From Chloranthus sessilifolius (taxonomy: Eukaryota > Streptophyta > Magnoliopsida > Chloranthales > Chloranthaceae): a stretch of DNA of 64,000 nt. The translations under genes were made by a program, and so were the position numbers. This document shows, one piece after another, positions 34,994 to 45,905 of this stretch (within the stretch, counting starts at the first letter, position 1; each line of letters starts with the position of its first letter). The DNA lies in NCBI GenBank assembly GCA_021018995.1, contig CM037588.1, forward strand, positions 81,193,765 through 81,257,764. The letters are read 5' to 3'. Under the pieces are notes generated by a model. That model was not told the DNA's origin and searched no databases. It saw nothing but the letters and a program-made list of their open reading frames with translations.

Positions 34994-35202
34994 ATCAATT
35001 GCTTTGTATTGATCACCAAAAGCATGCCTTGCAATGCATATGGGCTTTGTCCATCCTGACAAACCACACAAATTAGACAAATAGAAAATTATGGTTTTGT
35101 CATTAGCTAGTAATAAAAAAATGATAGGAAATGATAAGATCAGAATATCGAGAACAACCCGAGGAACATTTTTGAAGATAATTGGTTGTCTGAACACCAT
35201 AC
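34994..35202 (-). pseudogene. ICDH: Captured two-exon fragment of NADP-dependent isocitrate dehydrogenase
   Basis: Exon 1 (35149-35202) reads MVFRQPIIFKNVPRVVL and exon 2 (34994-35055) reads GWTKPICIARHAFGDQYKAI. Plant cytosolic/peroxisomal NADP-ICDH has [20 protein letters not shown] and PICIGRHAFGDQYRATD at the matching place, so the match is clear. The intron is retained: its acceptor (TTGTCAG) is intact, but the donor after exon 1 reads AT where GT is expected, so it would not splice normally. Exon 2 ends at a GT donor as in a real gene. The fragment covers about 38 residues of a ~410-residue enzyme and cannot be active. Confidence 0.85.
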
Positions 35203-35660
35203 CTGCAGCAAGAATAGATGGTTCATGAAAATATTGATGACGAATTATAATCTTGATTTTCAGCTACTCGAAAATTAGAGACAACAATCATAGAGGAATG
35301 AAAATAATCAAAATGCATCACACCTCATGAAACAGTGAATCAAAATATCTTAAGCACAAGGTTTTTTAATAGAACCTCAACTCTTGCTTTCAACTTCAAC
35401 CGAACCTGAAAATTGATTTTAAAAAATTAGTATAATGCCCATTTAAAAATATCAGTGATGATCAAAGGGATCTATCTAAACCTTATTCTGGCATCCTTAA
35501 TTAGTATGCAACTATTACTATTAGTTACATACTTATTTAGTCATCCTATAAAAAAGGGCTATGAATAATGCACAAGTATACAGTGGGCATTAGCTCTTTT
35601 CCAATCTGCTTTGTAATATATAAAAGTAACTTTCAACAAATAAAATCCAAGAAAACTGGC

Positions 35661-35888
35661 CTGATTAAACTTCTGGATAGCTTCATGCTAATTGATGGCT
35701 ACACATTCTTGGATAAGATCAATTTTATTTTGTACGATAATGATGTGCAGGAGACGCATAATCTTGACAGTAGCGAGATGTTCAGAAGTTTGAGGTTGGG
35801 GGCAACTTTCATTTCCAGTTATCAAAAGCAATGCTCCATCCATGATGGCTGCTCCATTGAGCATGGTAGCCATGAGAATATCATGACC
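35661..35888 (-). pseudogene. EIF2S3: Captured exon of translation initiation factor eIF2-gamma
   Basis: After a good acceptor (ATTCTTTCAG) the minus strand reads [20 protein letters not shown], then [39 protein letters not shown] and AIN. This is the GTP-binding region of the eIF2 gamma subunit, with the DxPGHD switch end and the NKxD guanine-specificity motif. A TAG (35688-35690) replaces the Gln codon of AINQHEAIQKF; reading on, HEAIQKFNQ still matches, after which similarity stops. About 76 codons of a ~460-codon gene, so a decayed fragment. Confidence 0.9.
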
Positions 35889-35974
35889 CTGAAAGAATGA
35901 TATAACAAAAATAAATATCAGACAATGAGGAAAACCACGAATATCAGACAGAGATTAGAAGCTGATCACTTCAA

Positions 35975-36085
35975 CAAACCTCTCGAGCTGGGCTGTCATC
36001 TTCTCGAATTGTAACAGGTCCACTCCAGCAAACCTCTCGAAATGTTGCTGCACCAATCCACCAACCTCTCGAAATGCCCATTGTA
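35975..36085. repeat. Cluster of ACCTCTCGA motifs inside the CACTA element
   Basis: ACCTCTCGAG, TTCTCGAA, ACCTCTCGAAAT (twice) and ACCTCTCGAAGT occur within 110 bases. This is the same kind of motif as fills the LTR of element D (17.7-18.3 kb). No other LTR sequence is visible around it. Confidence 0.55.
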
Positions 36086-36321
36086 CCTCTCGAAGTAATA
36101 AGTTGATCTACTGTAATAAACTTCAAATCAGTCCCCAGCCGCCATCAACTCGGAAATGCCTCAGAACCTCTCAGAAATAGCTGCAAATTTTATTCTTCAT
36201 TAGCATACATTTCTGCAACTCATCAACAAATATAGAGGTATTGCAACAACTGTTATATGAGGGGCTATGATTGGAATTTAATAAGGCCAAAGGGGGCTGT
36301 TTTGGTAATAGTTGCAGCTTT

Positions 36322-36640
36322 ACCATTGGGCACTTCATTCCAAAGGGAGCTAAAGGGAGCTCAAATTTGAAACCTGTAGCATTTTTTTAGCCTGCAACTT
36401 TTTTTTAAACCTGTAGCACCATTGGGCACTTCATTCCAAAAAAGTTCATCATAAAACCATTCCAAGCTTGAATTATTTTAGCTCTTTAATTTTAAACTTG
36501 TAGCACTATGGGCACTTCATTCCAAAAAAGCTCATTATAAAACCATTTCAAACCTAAATTTTTTTAGCCTGTGTAGCTTTATAATTTTAAACCTATAACA
36601 CCATGTACAAAACGTGGTTCATTGGGCACTTCATTCCAAA
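36322..36640. repeat. Four spaced copies of a TTGGGCACTTCATTCCAAA repeat
   Basis: Copies begin near 36322, 36416, 36503 and 36618, about 90-115 bases apart. Each is followed by variants of AAGCTCATTATAAAACCATT and CCAAACCTGAATTTTTTTAG. It is a decayed tandem repeat with about 100-base units. No gene was seen between 36180 and 37260. Confidence 0.65.
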
Positions 36641-37271
36641 AATGCCCATTATAAAATCATTCGAAAAAACCATATCAAATCATCATTCTAAAAAATTATA
36701 TAGAAAAAAATTGAAATAAAAGAAGGCTCATAATCAGATTTCTATACGGACCTGATATTCAGCAACACCCCTACTAGACAGGACCCGATCCTATTAAACT
36801 ATCCATTAGTGTTGCAAAATAGATTTACAATCAAGTGAAAATAGATTGACCAATTCACCAATTGTCCATGGGAAGTCAAAGTTTGAAGCCAAACATCCTC
36901 TTCTCCATCCTTTTCCAAATTGAGGAGCCAAACAAACTATCAAAAGCTAACATATACTATATTTCTTACCACCAATTATTTGCTCTACTAGATTTTCCAG
37001 CGCTTCAATTATTACCGAGGGCTTGCAAAATAAAAAAACAAACAATTAAATCTTTTATTAAGGTCACAAAAACTATGAATTTCTTTCAGAATGAATATTT
37101 TAATTCTTAATTTGTAATAAATTTGTTACAACTATAGTAACAAAAAATAATTATACATGCCTGCAAAACTAGCATATGAACAATGCTCTTTAGCTCTACC
37201 ACCTCGGCATTTACCCAAGCCACTTCGGCATCTCTCCGTGCCATTTCAGCCTCTTTAAGCTTCATCTGCTC

Positions 37272-39676
37272 CTACATTTCTTTCACTTTTGCTTGCATTC
37301 CATCGAACACATCAGTTGATACCCCGCCATGGCCAGAAGACGAGCCCCATAGCCTAGTGGGGGTCATGCCTAAGCCATAGCCTCGGACACGGCCAGGCTT
37401 TTCTTTTCCAAATACTATAGAGATCGGGTAATTTTTAGAGCTTGCATCCTGCATACCTTCTTGTGTGCTGATGATGTGCTGCAATTGGCTCTGCATTTTA
37501 CCATTTAATTAGGAAGGGACAAACGGAAGTTAATCGTATGATGTTAAGACACCTCTAAAGTCTTCCCAATTGTACAAATTGCAAATTCTCCAAATGTACT
37601 TACGATCTAATTTAAAATCAAGACTTCAAAGATTTCAGTTCATTTTAGTGTGTTGTGACATTTGGTGAATCTCATTTATTCATTGAAGTAACCTTGTAAG
37701 ATTTTAGTTCATTTTAGTTTCCGTAATCTTATGGAGAGGGTAAGCTACCTTGTACAATGCTAGTTCGCTGCCATGTGGTACAACTGAATGAGCTGCGATG
37801 ATCAAAACCATTGAAAACAAATTCTAAAGAATAATATATATCTGCATAGGCAATGGTGTCAACTAAGCAGAAAATGAATGGGAAAACAAATATATTTTCA
37901 CCGTTCATTTTCCATCCAGTTGATAGATTTTTCTTTCAATGGCTATGATCATCGGGTTGGTCATCCACATGCAATCCCATCATGTGATTAGGCACCACAT
38001 GGCATGGACTCGTAGGACCAGGGTTCCATTGTCCACTCTATAAACAAATATACTAGGTGATGCCCAAAATGAAAAACACATAAAACATAGTTGTGCTTAA
38101 TAATGGTCACTGAACTTATGAAACATTTTGTGGTTATTTTCTGAAAATTTCTGAAAATTCCAATACGGAGACAGTGCCATAACTATATATATAACTACTA
38201 TAGTGCTATGTATTCCATAATGTTTTAGCAAGATCTTGTTCGCCATTTGATTTACTATTTAAATGGGCTATTAATTTTAGATGCTTTACATTTTATCATG
38301 TAGAATGCAACTCCTTTTGGTCATACATGCTTCTAAAGTTTAAGCTAGTGCTTGACTGGAAAGTGGAAACCAAATGGAGCCTTTCTCCATTCATAGTTTC
38401 TATGATATTGTATTCATTTTGAAAAGTGATGGCGTTACTACCGACGATTGTAAGCATATTTTAGACTGGTAATTATAGATCATATACACTTATAAGCATA
38501 TTAAATAAAAAATGTTATTATAAATTTAAGTAATCTTACAATCTTATTTGCAATCACTTCATTCACTACTGAGCCATCTTTTCAGGTGTGTGTCTTAAAA
38601 AACATTTGAAGTCGGGTAGGAGAGGTTTGTGTATCGCTCTTTACTCGCTGTACCATTGAAGAGTTGAAAGATGTGGTAAATCATACTTATAAAGATAAAC
38701 AAGATAGATACGTCATATACACATAAAAAAAAAAACATATATGCACTACAAAAAATAAGACTATTAGCGGCAGTTTTTTTTAATAAAAAACTACAGCTAT
38801 TAGTCCTGTCGCTACAAATAGCGGCAGTTTTTTGTAGTGTAGCGGCAGTTTTTTATAGCGACAATACTAATAGCGGCAGTTTTTTATTAAAAAAAACTGC
38901 CGCTAATAGTCTTATTTTTTGTAGTGATGCATACCTCCTCCTCTTGTATCCTTGCAAAACTTTTTGACCCAGCCATATGGGGCAAGGTCTGGCAGGAGCG
39001 ATTCTTTTTATTCTTTTCACCTGTATTCTGTATTAGAGCAATTTAGCCAAAATTAGAAGTTTTTAAGTGATATATGTTTCATAAAAGGTAATTCAAAAAC
39101 CATTTATACCCTCCCCACTTCTGAATTCCAATATTGCCCGAGAGCATGCCATTGAGCGGACACTACTCCATCGGGAGGAATAGCGTAATGCTTCATATCA
39201 ATTATGGAAGGGTCATAATTTTTTAACTTCAGCTCACACTTAAAACCCCTCCACTTCTTCCCGACAGATTGCATCATGAAGTACCGCAACCCCTCACTGA
39301 CATCGAACTTCTCCTGCACCACAAAAAAATAAAAAACATTTGTATGAATTTTAGTCAACCATGTGAAGAAAAAGTAAGAGCCAATAGCAATAAATAATGA
39401 ATTTACCTTAACGCACTCCCATACATGTGCCTTTGCAGCTTTATCAACGCCACGCCATGTTGGGCAATCAATGCCCAACTTCATTCCATCTCTTGCTAGA
39501 ATTCCACACCAGTTTGCTAATTTACTGGTATGTTTTTCAGCTGGTTGGCCATTTCTGACTAATACACTAAACTTTTCTCCCTTTTGAACCCGATTCAAGG
39601 CATGGCCCTTTGTAACACCTCGGCCAGTCTTCTTTTTCTTGGATGGTGGGGAGCTTGCTTTACTTGATGGCGCCAT
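37272..39676 (-). CDS. CACTA-encoded Transposase_24 (Ptta/En/Spm) protein gene
   Basis: Starts at 39676 with a basic N-terminus (SPPSKKKKTGRGVTKGHALN), then GQPAEKHTSKLANWCGILAR, TWRGVDKAAKAHVWECVK, EKFDVSEGLRYFMMQSVGKK and WRGFKCELKLKNYDPSIIDM. This matches the Transposase_24 family of plant En/Spm elements, the DNA-binding partner class of the transposase. A 93-base intron at 39314-39406 keeps the frame (GT...GTGCAG). A further exon near 38935-39020 gives HMAGSKSFARIQEEE. The C-terminal part (37272-37496) gives GRVRGYGLGMTPTRLWGSS and AKVKEM, followed by a charged coil. Exon links between 38.9 and 37.5 kb are not resolved, and a CACTA mini-element sits in that gap. Whether the gene is fully intact is unknown. 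Confidence 0.7.
38744..38926. mobile_element. 183-bp CACTA mini-element
   Basis: Starts CACTACAAAAAATAAGACTA and ends with the inverted form TAGTCTTATTTTTTGTAGTG. It is flanked by ATG at 38741-38743 and 38927-38929, a perfect 3-bp target duplication. It is nearly a full palindrome built from AGCGGCAGTTTTTT motifs and has no coding content. It lies between coding exons of the Transposase_24 gene. Confidence 0.88.
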
Positions 39677-39679
39677 CTA

Positions 39680-40591
39680 TTTGAAAAATCTGGTATCAAT
39701 GAAAACTAAAATTAAAATATATAGAGCACATTAGAAAATAATACAATACAAAAAATGATAATTGCCTGCCTATAAATGAAATAACACAGCAGTATAATAG
39801 GTTTAGGAACACCAAATAGGTTTAGGAACAACAGTATATATATTCACTATAGATTTTATGCTCACAGATCTTATAACAAATTCGAGTTCTAACAGATATT
39901 AGGGCTGCAACTGATAGACTAGTACCTGTCTCTTGAGGATGGAAACATGAGTAGATCCAACAAAACTTGTTTTTGCAGAAATAATGGCCATAACAGCTGC
40001 AATATTGCAGCTCAATCACAGGGAACAATCCCTTGTCCAGATCTCCTAATAGAGAAAAAATAGAGAAAAAAATAGAGTCCGATGCTAAACAAATATGTAT
40101 TGAATTCAGCTGAGTCCTTGTATATCAAGTGACTCCACTACTTGAGTTGGCTTAGTCTAGTTGCAATGACTCATTTGAGTGTTTAAACCTTGTTTTAGCC
40201 ATTTTTTCCCTTTATCAGTTTCTTGTTTTCTTTGTCAGCAAAAACTTCTTGCACATGATATCCTCTTTAATATAAAAAGGTGACACCTTTTTAAAAGAAC
40301 CAATATTTGTCATCCATTGGAAGACCCAAAGGAGAGCAAAATTGTACAACTCCCAATTCCATAACTCATTTGAGACTATTCTCTGTAAAACAGATCTCTA
40401 AAGTTAGATGGAGCTAGAATCGATATGATAGAAAATGCCTTATCAACAAAAGTATAAGACCTGGTCAGATTGTAACACTTTGTAAAGATATTGAATGACA
40501 ATTTTACAAGTAGAGAAATTGCTCTTTTTGAATCATTGATGGCGTGACCAATAAATCCGTTGGCAAAGAGAGTTAATATAAAAATTGAGGG
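39680..40591. other. CACTA interior upstream of the Transposase_24 gene, no gene
   Basis: This is the promoter side of that gene. Short open frames only, no family match. TTTATAA- and AATAAA-like strings are present but not informative. The last bases before 40595, ACA, are the target duplication of the nested element. Confidence 0.4.
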
Positions 40592-40734
40592 ACACACTAC
40601 AAAAATTACCGGATACGCCGACGGCTGGAATTAATATGCCGTCGGCGTAGGGGAGGATTTGGGCCAACCCCCGACCACTCCACTTAAGCCCACGACCCTT
40701 CAATCGGGCCACTACATAACTGCGTTTTTCCATC

Positions 40735-41085
40735 TCCCTTCTCCCGAACTCAAACCGTCTCCCTTCTCCCTTCTCCCGAACTCAAACCGTCTCCCTTCTC
40801 CCGAACTCAAACCGTCTCCCTTCTCCCTTCTCCCTTCTCCCTTCTCCCTTCTCGATCCCCTCATTCCCTCTCACTCAAAACCTAAATCTCTCTCACTCAA
40901 ACCCCTCTTGCTCAAATCTCTCTCTCTCAAACCCTAAATCCCTCTCGCTCAAACCCTAAATCCCTCTTTCTCAAATCTCTCTCGCTCAAACCCTAAATCC
41001 CTCTTGCTCAAATCTCTCTCGCTCAAACCCTAAATCCCTCTTGCTCAAATCATCCTCGCTCAAACCCTAAATCCCTTTCTCCTTC
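40735..41085 (+). repeat. Leader of the nested CACTA: CTCCCTTCTCCC repeats, then telobox repeats
   Basis: 40735-40855 is built from CTCCCTTCTCCCGAACTCAA units. 40885-41070 is built from units like CTCGCTCAAACCCTAAATCC with about five perfect AAACCCTAAA copies. AAACCCTA is the plant telobox, common in promoters and leaders of growth- and translation-related genes. Pyrimidine-rich leaders of this kind are typical just downstream of plant start sites. The large CACTA element has a similar block at 54950-55260. Confidence 0.7.
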
Positions 41086-41167
41086 CACAAATCATTACAA
41101 CAGCCCGCCAGAGAATTCATCTAGCGAAGGGTTTATGTGGTACAAGGATCGCCGAGCGGTTGATCTC

Positions 41168-41370
41168 AGTTTGGAGACTGGGCATTGTAAGGTGTTTATG
41201 GAGTCTAAAGATGTGGGTTGAACCCTTGATCTCTCGGTCCTTGGTTCGTATGAAGAGCTTTACAGAAGGTTGGCCAACATGTTTGGGATTGAAAGATCCG
41301 AGATGCTGACCCATGTGCTTTACCGTGATGCAATGGGCACACTTAAAAATGCTGGAGATGAACCATTCGG
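41168..41370 (+). pseudogene. ARF16: Captured C-terminal (PB1) exon of an ARF10/16/17-type auxin response factor
   Basis: Reads SLETGHCKVFMESKDVG, a stop, then TLDLSVLGSYEELYRRLANM, FGIERSEMLTHVLYRDAMGT and LKNAGDEPFG, ending at a GT donor (41371). This is the C-terminal dimerisation (PB1, domain III/IV) part of the ARF10/16/17 group, where Arg follows DVG; here the codon is TGA (41219-41221). The PB1 domain mediates ARF-ARF and ARF-Aux/IAA contacts in the nucleus. The last exon of the domain is not visible downstream. The fragment could add a partial PB1 stretch to a chimeric RNA but is not a working ARF. Confidence 0.85.
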
Positions 41371-42651
41371 GTAAGATTTTATTTATGTTTCCATTTCAAT
41401 TGCTGACATATCGTACATGTTCTAATCTCGTAGAAATAATCTTGAAAAAAAATAATTAATTTTCATATGAAACCAATTCTTCATTTTTTGAGCTACTAAT
41501 CAATCACCATCCACTTGGATTGAATAGTTATGGGAAGTAAGAGATCATGTTCTGATTTTTCTGCAGGCAATAGCCATACCTCCTATCACCATAGATAATT
41601 AATCGAACTGATAGCAATGAATGCTCACATGGTGTTAGAATCACCTTTCAACAATCACTATACTGATATCTGCATGAATGATTTAAATGAACAATTGATT
41701 GCCTGTTGTCTGCTTGAAATATCTGACTGATAAATATGATAAATATGATAAACAATTGATTGCAGGTATAGATATACTGCCGTATGGATTTGTTTATTTC
41801 AGAGGACTATGCTGACAACTTCAATGCCGAGTTTACATGGTAGGTTTAAGTTAAATTAAATATTGTTAAATCTTATTTATTTCTGAAAGATTTTTCTTCG
41901 ATACTTCATGGAATCAAACAAAATACCATCCATGGTTGCAGTAATTTCATGTATCAATATATGCGCGACATTCTTATTTAAAAATAAGATGGTGTTTAAG
42001 ATGTGACATGTCTGGTGCATGAAATAAAACGTCAACAATCGACTAGGTTTTGTGAGGAGATCATCTCTATATCGGTAGATGGTGATGATGTGACATAAGT
42101 GAAACTATATATTTATAACTATACGCATATGTCTGTATAAATGTCATAATTACATTATTCATGGATTCCTTGATGTGTATGCATGATTGCTTGATTTCAA
42201 TTATTATGTCGTTGAGTATGGATTATCATGAAATGAATGACGATGAACTAGATGTATGCCATGTTAGAAAGTTATAAATTTATGACGATGAGCTAGATGA
42301 ATGACGATGAACTAGATGATTATTTGAAATTTATGTTGTTAAATATAAATTGCTTGCATGGCAATGAGAGGCTTATGCACATGTCTATAGAATGATAGAA
42401 GATTACAGGCTATCAATGTGATTTGTACTATCTAACATTTAAATAGTAAAGCAGTTGGCTTGGGCATGAATCTCCTGTTTTTAGGCACATATAGTCACCC
42501 TTGACTCTTTTTTTTTTATAGGTTCCGCCTTGACACTGTTTTGTTGTGTTCTTTATTTTCCTCTGCATGTGATATTTCTATTCTTTACTGTGATTGAAAA
42601 ATCTAATCCTAAAACGGTTCTTATAATATTAAGTATCACATAATTATGCAG
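41371..42651 (+). other. Intron-like spacer inside the nested CACTA
   Basis: Follows the ARF-type donor and ends with the SEC3 acceptor (TTATGCAG). T-rich, with short frames only. A stretch near 41809-41860 (TTATTTCAG followed by an open EDYADNFNAEFTW) is exon-like but not recognised. Confidence 0.4.
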
Positions 42652-43123
42652 GTATGTCATGGGTATTGGTGAAGCAGAGGCATTTTTTGAAAGATTGAAA
42701 AGAGAACTTCTTGCTTTGGAAGCAGCCAATGTGCATGCAATTTTGGAAAGTGAACCATTTATAGCAGAGGTACATAGCCGTTATACACTAAAAGTTATTT
42801 TTTTATTTTTTTAGTATCAGTAAATTGCAAAAACTTTAAGATTTGCATCTGATTCCTTCCTGTTACTATTAAATATTGTAATTATAGGTGAAATATCACT
42901 TTACTGACTGTAAATCTAGTTCTCTAAATATACAGCTCTTGCAAGACTGCTCTATTGATTTTATTTTTATTTCAAATTCCATGTGGTCTGTCATGTGCCT
43001 CTTCTGTGAATGATGCAGGTTTTACAGGGACTAGAATCAGCAACTGTTTGTGTTGATGACATGGATGAGTGGCTTGGTATTTTCAATGTAAAGCTGAGAC
43101 ACATGAGAGAGGATATTGAATCA
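42652..43123 (+). pseudogene. SEC3: Captured two-exon fragment of exocyst subunit SEC3
   Basis: Exon 1 (42652-42769) reads [19 protein letters not shown], then [20 protein letters not shown]. Exon 2 (43019-43123) reads [20 protein letters not shown] and [15 protein letters not shown]. Together these are consecutive residues of plant SEC3A/SEC3B, in the coiled-coil region before IETRNNKLEMQ, with perhaps four or five differences from the forms I recall. Both exons are open, in phase, and keep all four splice signals (TGCAG, GAGGTAC, TGCAG, TCAGTAT). SEC3 tethers secretory vesicles to the plasma membrane. The next SEC3 exon is absent; an unrelated gene piece follows. About 74 of ~890 residues. 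Confidence 0.92.
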
Positions 43124-44234
43124 GTATGGCCATTTTCATGCTTTTATTTTGAGTATCAAATGTCATCCAAATTTCTATTTTGGTCCCAGGCATCAAGGTG
43201 TTTACAGTAGTTTGGAGATTATTCATTGCTTTAGATCATCATAGCAATTATAATTTTCTTCATGCTAACAGTGTTCCTGCCTGGTCCCAGCATCGCGATA
43301 ATGAATTCTCTTCTTGGGTTCAAGTGGGATCTCTGCAAAGCTCACAGTATTTTTTAGGGGCACACAGTGGAATTGACTGGCCCTTAACGCCATTGGGGTG
43401 AGAGGGGCATCCTTCTCGCATGACACTAGAGCCGTGACCAAAATTGATTGTGTGATCGGGGCAAGATCAGTTGCCATCAAATGTATTCATGCAAGCAATA
43501 CTGTAAGTGGGTTTTGTGAAGTGTTTTGGCCCCAATGATCCAAATATTTGGTACAAGGCTTTTGGGATGAGTGACTAGGATTATGGCGCAGATGGAAAAT
43601 TGTGGACCTCCTATATGTCCGTCTGAAATTCAGTTGGTCAATGGTCGGACATTCCTATTCATAACAGAATATATCATTTTATCTGCTCACCATAATGGGA
43701 CAAACAGCCCCCAACCTTCAGTCCACGGGGCTGGTTAGCACTAATTCGATAAGTACTGTGATCGATCGCAGGTGAAGATGGTTCGGGGCAAGTCCTTCAA
43801 TTTTGAAGAATTTTGGCTACTAGAGGAGTCCTTTAACTCGGCAAAAGATAGTTCGAACTACGGCAAAAGATAGTTACGATAAAAGATAGTCCTTTTAATG
43901 TGCCTTTGATGGACATGCACAAGCCTTCTCAAATGACATTCTGACTTGTATAGCACTGTTTGTAGTTATATTTATTCAAATCTGTTAAAACCCTAATGGC
44001 TAAGCTAAATCTTTTACTAATGATATATGCAAGCTGTGAAAGAGTGTTTTTACTTTTGATTAATCCTCTAGTTACTTATCCTTCCAGAGGATGCTTAGTA
44101 CGATTTCAATGCTGCTCCATATGTTAGTAGACAGTCTATGTTGGAATACTGCATGATTTTAGTTCAGCCTGATAAAAAGTTTTGCTGTTGTCTCGGGGAA
44201 ATTGTTCTCTGTTCCTATTGGTTTTGGTATTCAG

Positions 44235-45540
44235 GGTGCAATAAACTTGCTGCTTGCTGTATATAAGAAGGAATTTGGGGTAATGGGTGGGTATTTGACC
44301 AATTCAAGCAAGGTATTCAACTTTCGTGAACATTTCCCCATTATCTACATTGTCAATTACTACATCTCTGTTTCTATTCATGATGATCAAACTGGGATTG
44401 CTTTTGATTCTGATATCAGACATGTTTTTGTTTTGTGACCAATACATGCTTTCTGTTCCTTTTAGCCGGATTTGAGCAAGGTCGAGCATTTCATTCAGGC
44501 AGTAGGATCATATGAAGACAAAATCTTCCAGAAAAGAGCTCGATTGCATCAGGTTAGGTTGATCATTGACATTTTCAGCATGTATGAATAAACGTGCGGC
44601 AGAATTTGTAGGCCAGTACTCTATTAAATAGGATGCAAGCTTCTCTGAGGCATTATTTCAACCTTGTAGTATGCATGTTGTATTTATAGCCATTGAGCTC
44701 TGAACTTTGTCCTTTATCGTGCATTCTGGGAAAACTTACATATTCATCTTGGATCGAGCCTGAAAAACAAAACAGTCCAAGATTTTTTTTTTGAGGCGTT
44801 GGATCTTTGTATTTTCCGATGTGGAATTCAAATTGTGAAATAACATTATCTTTTGGTTAGAGATTGGTTGATTAGAAAATGTGGGATCCAAAATTGTTCG
44901 TGTTTATGCATTTGGAATGATGTTACATAGGAGATGCAATGAGCATACTAAAATCTGGTATTCAGCTTCCACTCAAATTTTTTTTCTTGTTTGTCGATTA
45001 TATCTGTAGTCGGCACTCATTCTGTGTGGACGTGTGGTTCAGTTTTCCTTGTTTTTATATGGAGAAAAGTTTCCTTCAGGAGTTGTGCCTGGTATTTTCT
45101 GTGGTTTCCAAATTGTGGGATAACATTAGCTTTTGCATGGAGATTAGTTAATCCGTGAGCCTTGAAAATCTGGGAGGAATATTGTTCAGTCAAGTGCGAC
45201 ATTCGAATTGGTATATTTTTATCAATGGACAACATGCTGTTGCTCATTTAGCTACCCTATTAAGAGGGTTATTTAGGAATATGATTGTTGCAATGCTCGA
45301 CTCTAGTATTTTATTATACATATATTTAATATTTAAACAATTACTGAACTGATAGGTACTTTTCTTTCCTTTTCCTTATTCAGCGCCAGGCAGACCGAGT
45401 TAAGCGGGAAAAAGCACAAGCAAGAAGAGGCGATGATGCAGAACCTCAATTTAGACCTGAACTTCTAGTGCCAGTTGGTCGTTACCATGGTTCGCGTCTT
45501 GCTTCTGCTCCTTCTCCATCACCTTATCAACAAATGGGAT
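44235..45540 (+). pseudogene. Captured three-exon fragment of an unidentified plant gene
   Basis: Exon 1 (44235-44312) reads GAINLLLAVYKKEFGVMGGY plus LTNSSK. Exon 2 (44466-44552) reads PDLSKVEHFIQAVGSYEDKI plus FQKRARLHQ. Exon 3 (45384 to about 45540) reads RQADRVKREKAQARRGDDAE, then PQFRPELLVPVGRYHGSRLA and a Ser/Pro-rich tail. All introns have GT...AG ends and all exons are in phase 0 and open. The text looks like a helical region with a charged coil followed by a disordered Pro/Ser region. I do not recognise the family. Exon 3 runs into CACTA subterminal sequence near 45550, where capture must have ended. Confidence 0.6.
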
Positions 45541-45589
45541 CCAATCACCCCCCCCCCCAAAAATTTATAAAAAAAAAAAAAAAAGGGGC

Positions 45590-45905
45590 CTACGCCGACG
45601 GCTGCCGCCGTCGGCATAGATCATTTAAAATATTTTTTAAATATTTTTTAAAACACCTATGCCGACGGCATGAGCCGTCGGCGTAGGAGTATTTATATAA
45701 AATTTATATAAATTTAAAAAAAAAATTTAATTATCCTACGCCAACGGCATCCGCCGTCGGCGTAGATTCATGACTTATGCCGACGGCTGAAAACCGTCGG
45801 TGGTTAGATTCCCCGACGAGAATAGTACCGACGGTGTGTCGGCGCCGGCGTAGATATTACAGCCGTCGGCGATTTGTTTTGCCGACGGCTGGGAGCCGTC
45901 GGCGT
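45590..45905. repeat. Subterminal hairpin array of the nested CACTA
   Basis: At least six inverted units of the form TACGCCGACGGC...GCCGTCGGCGTA, each about 28-30 bases, with 20-60 bases between. The opposite end of the element (40611-40650) has only one such unit, so the array is one-sided. Such repeats are where En/Spm TNPA-type proteins bind. Confidence 0.8.

Noticed and set aside
43180-43500. Open frames after SEC3 exon 2 that might be a further SEC3 exon
   Set aside because: The next SEC3 residues (IETRNNKLEMQ) are not found in any frame; treated as intron sequence.
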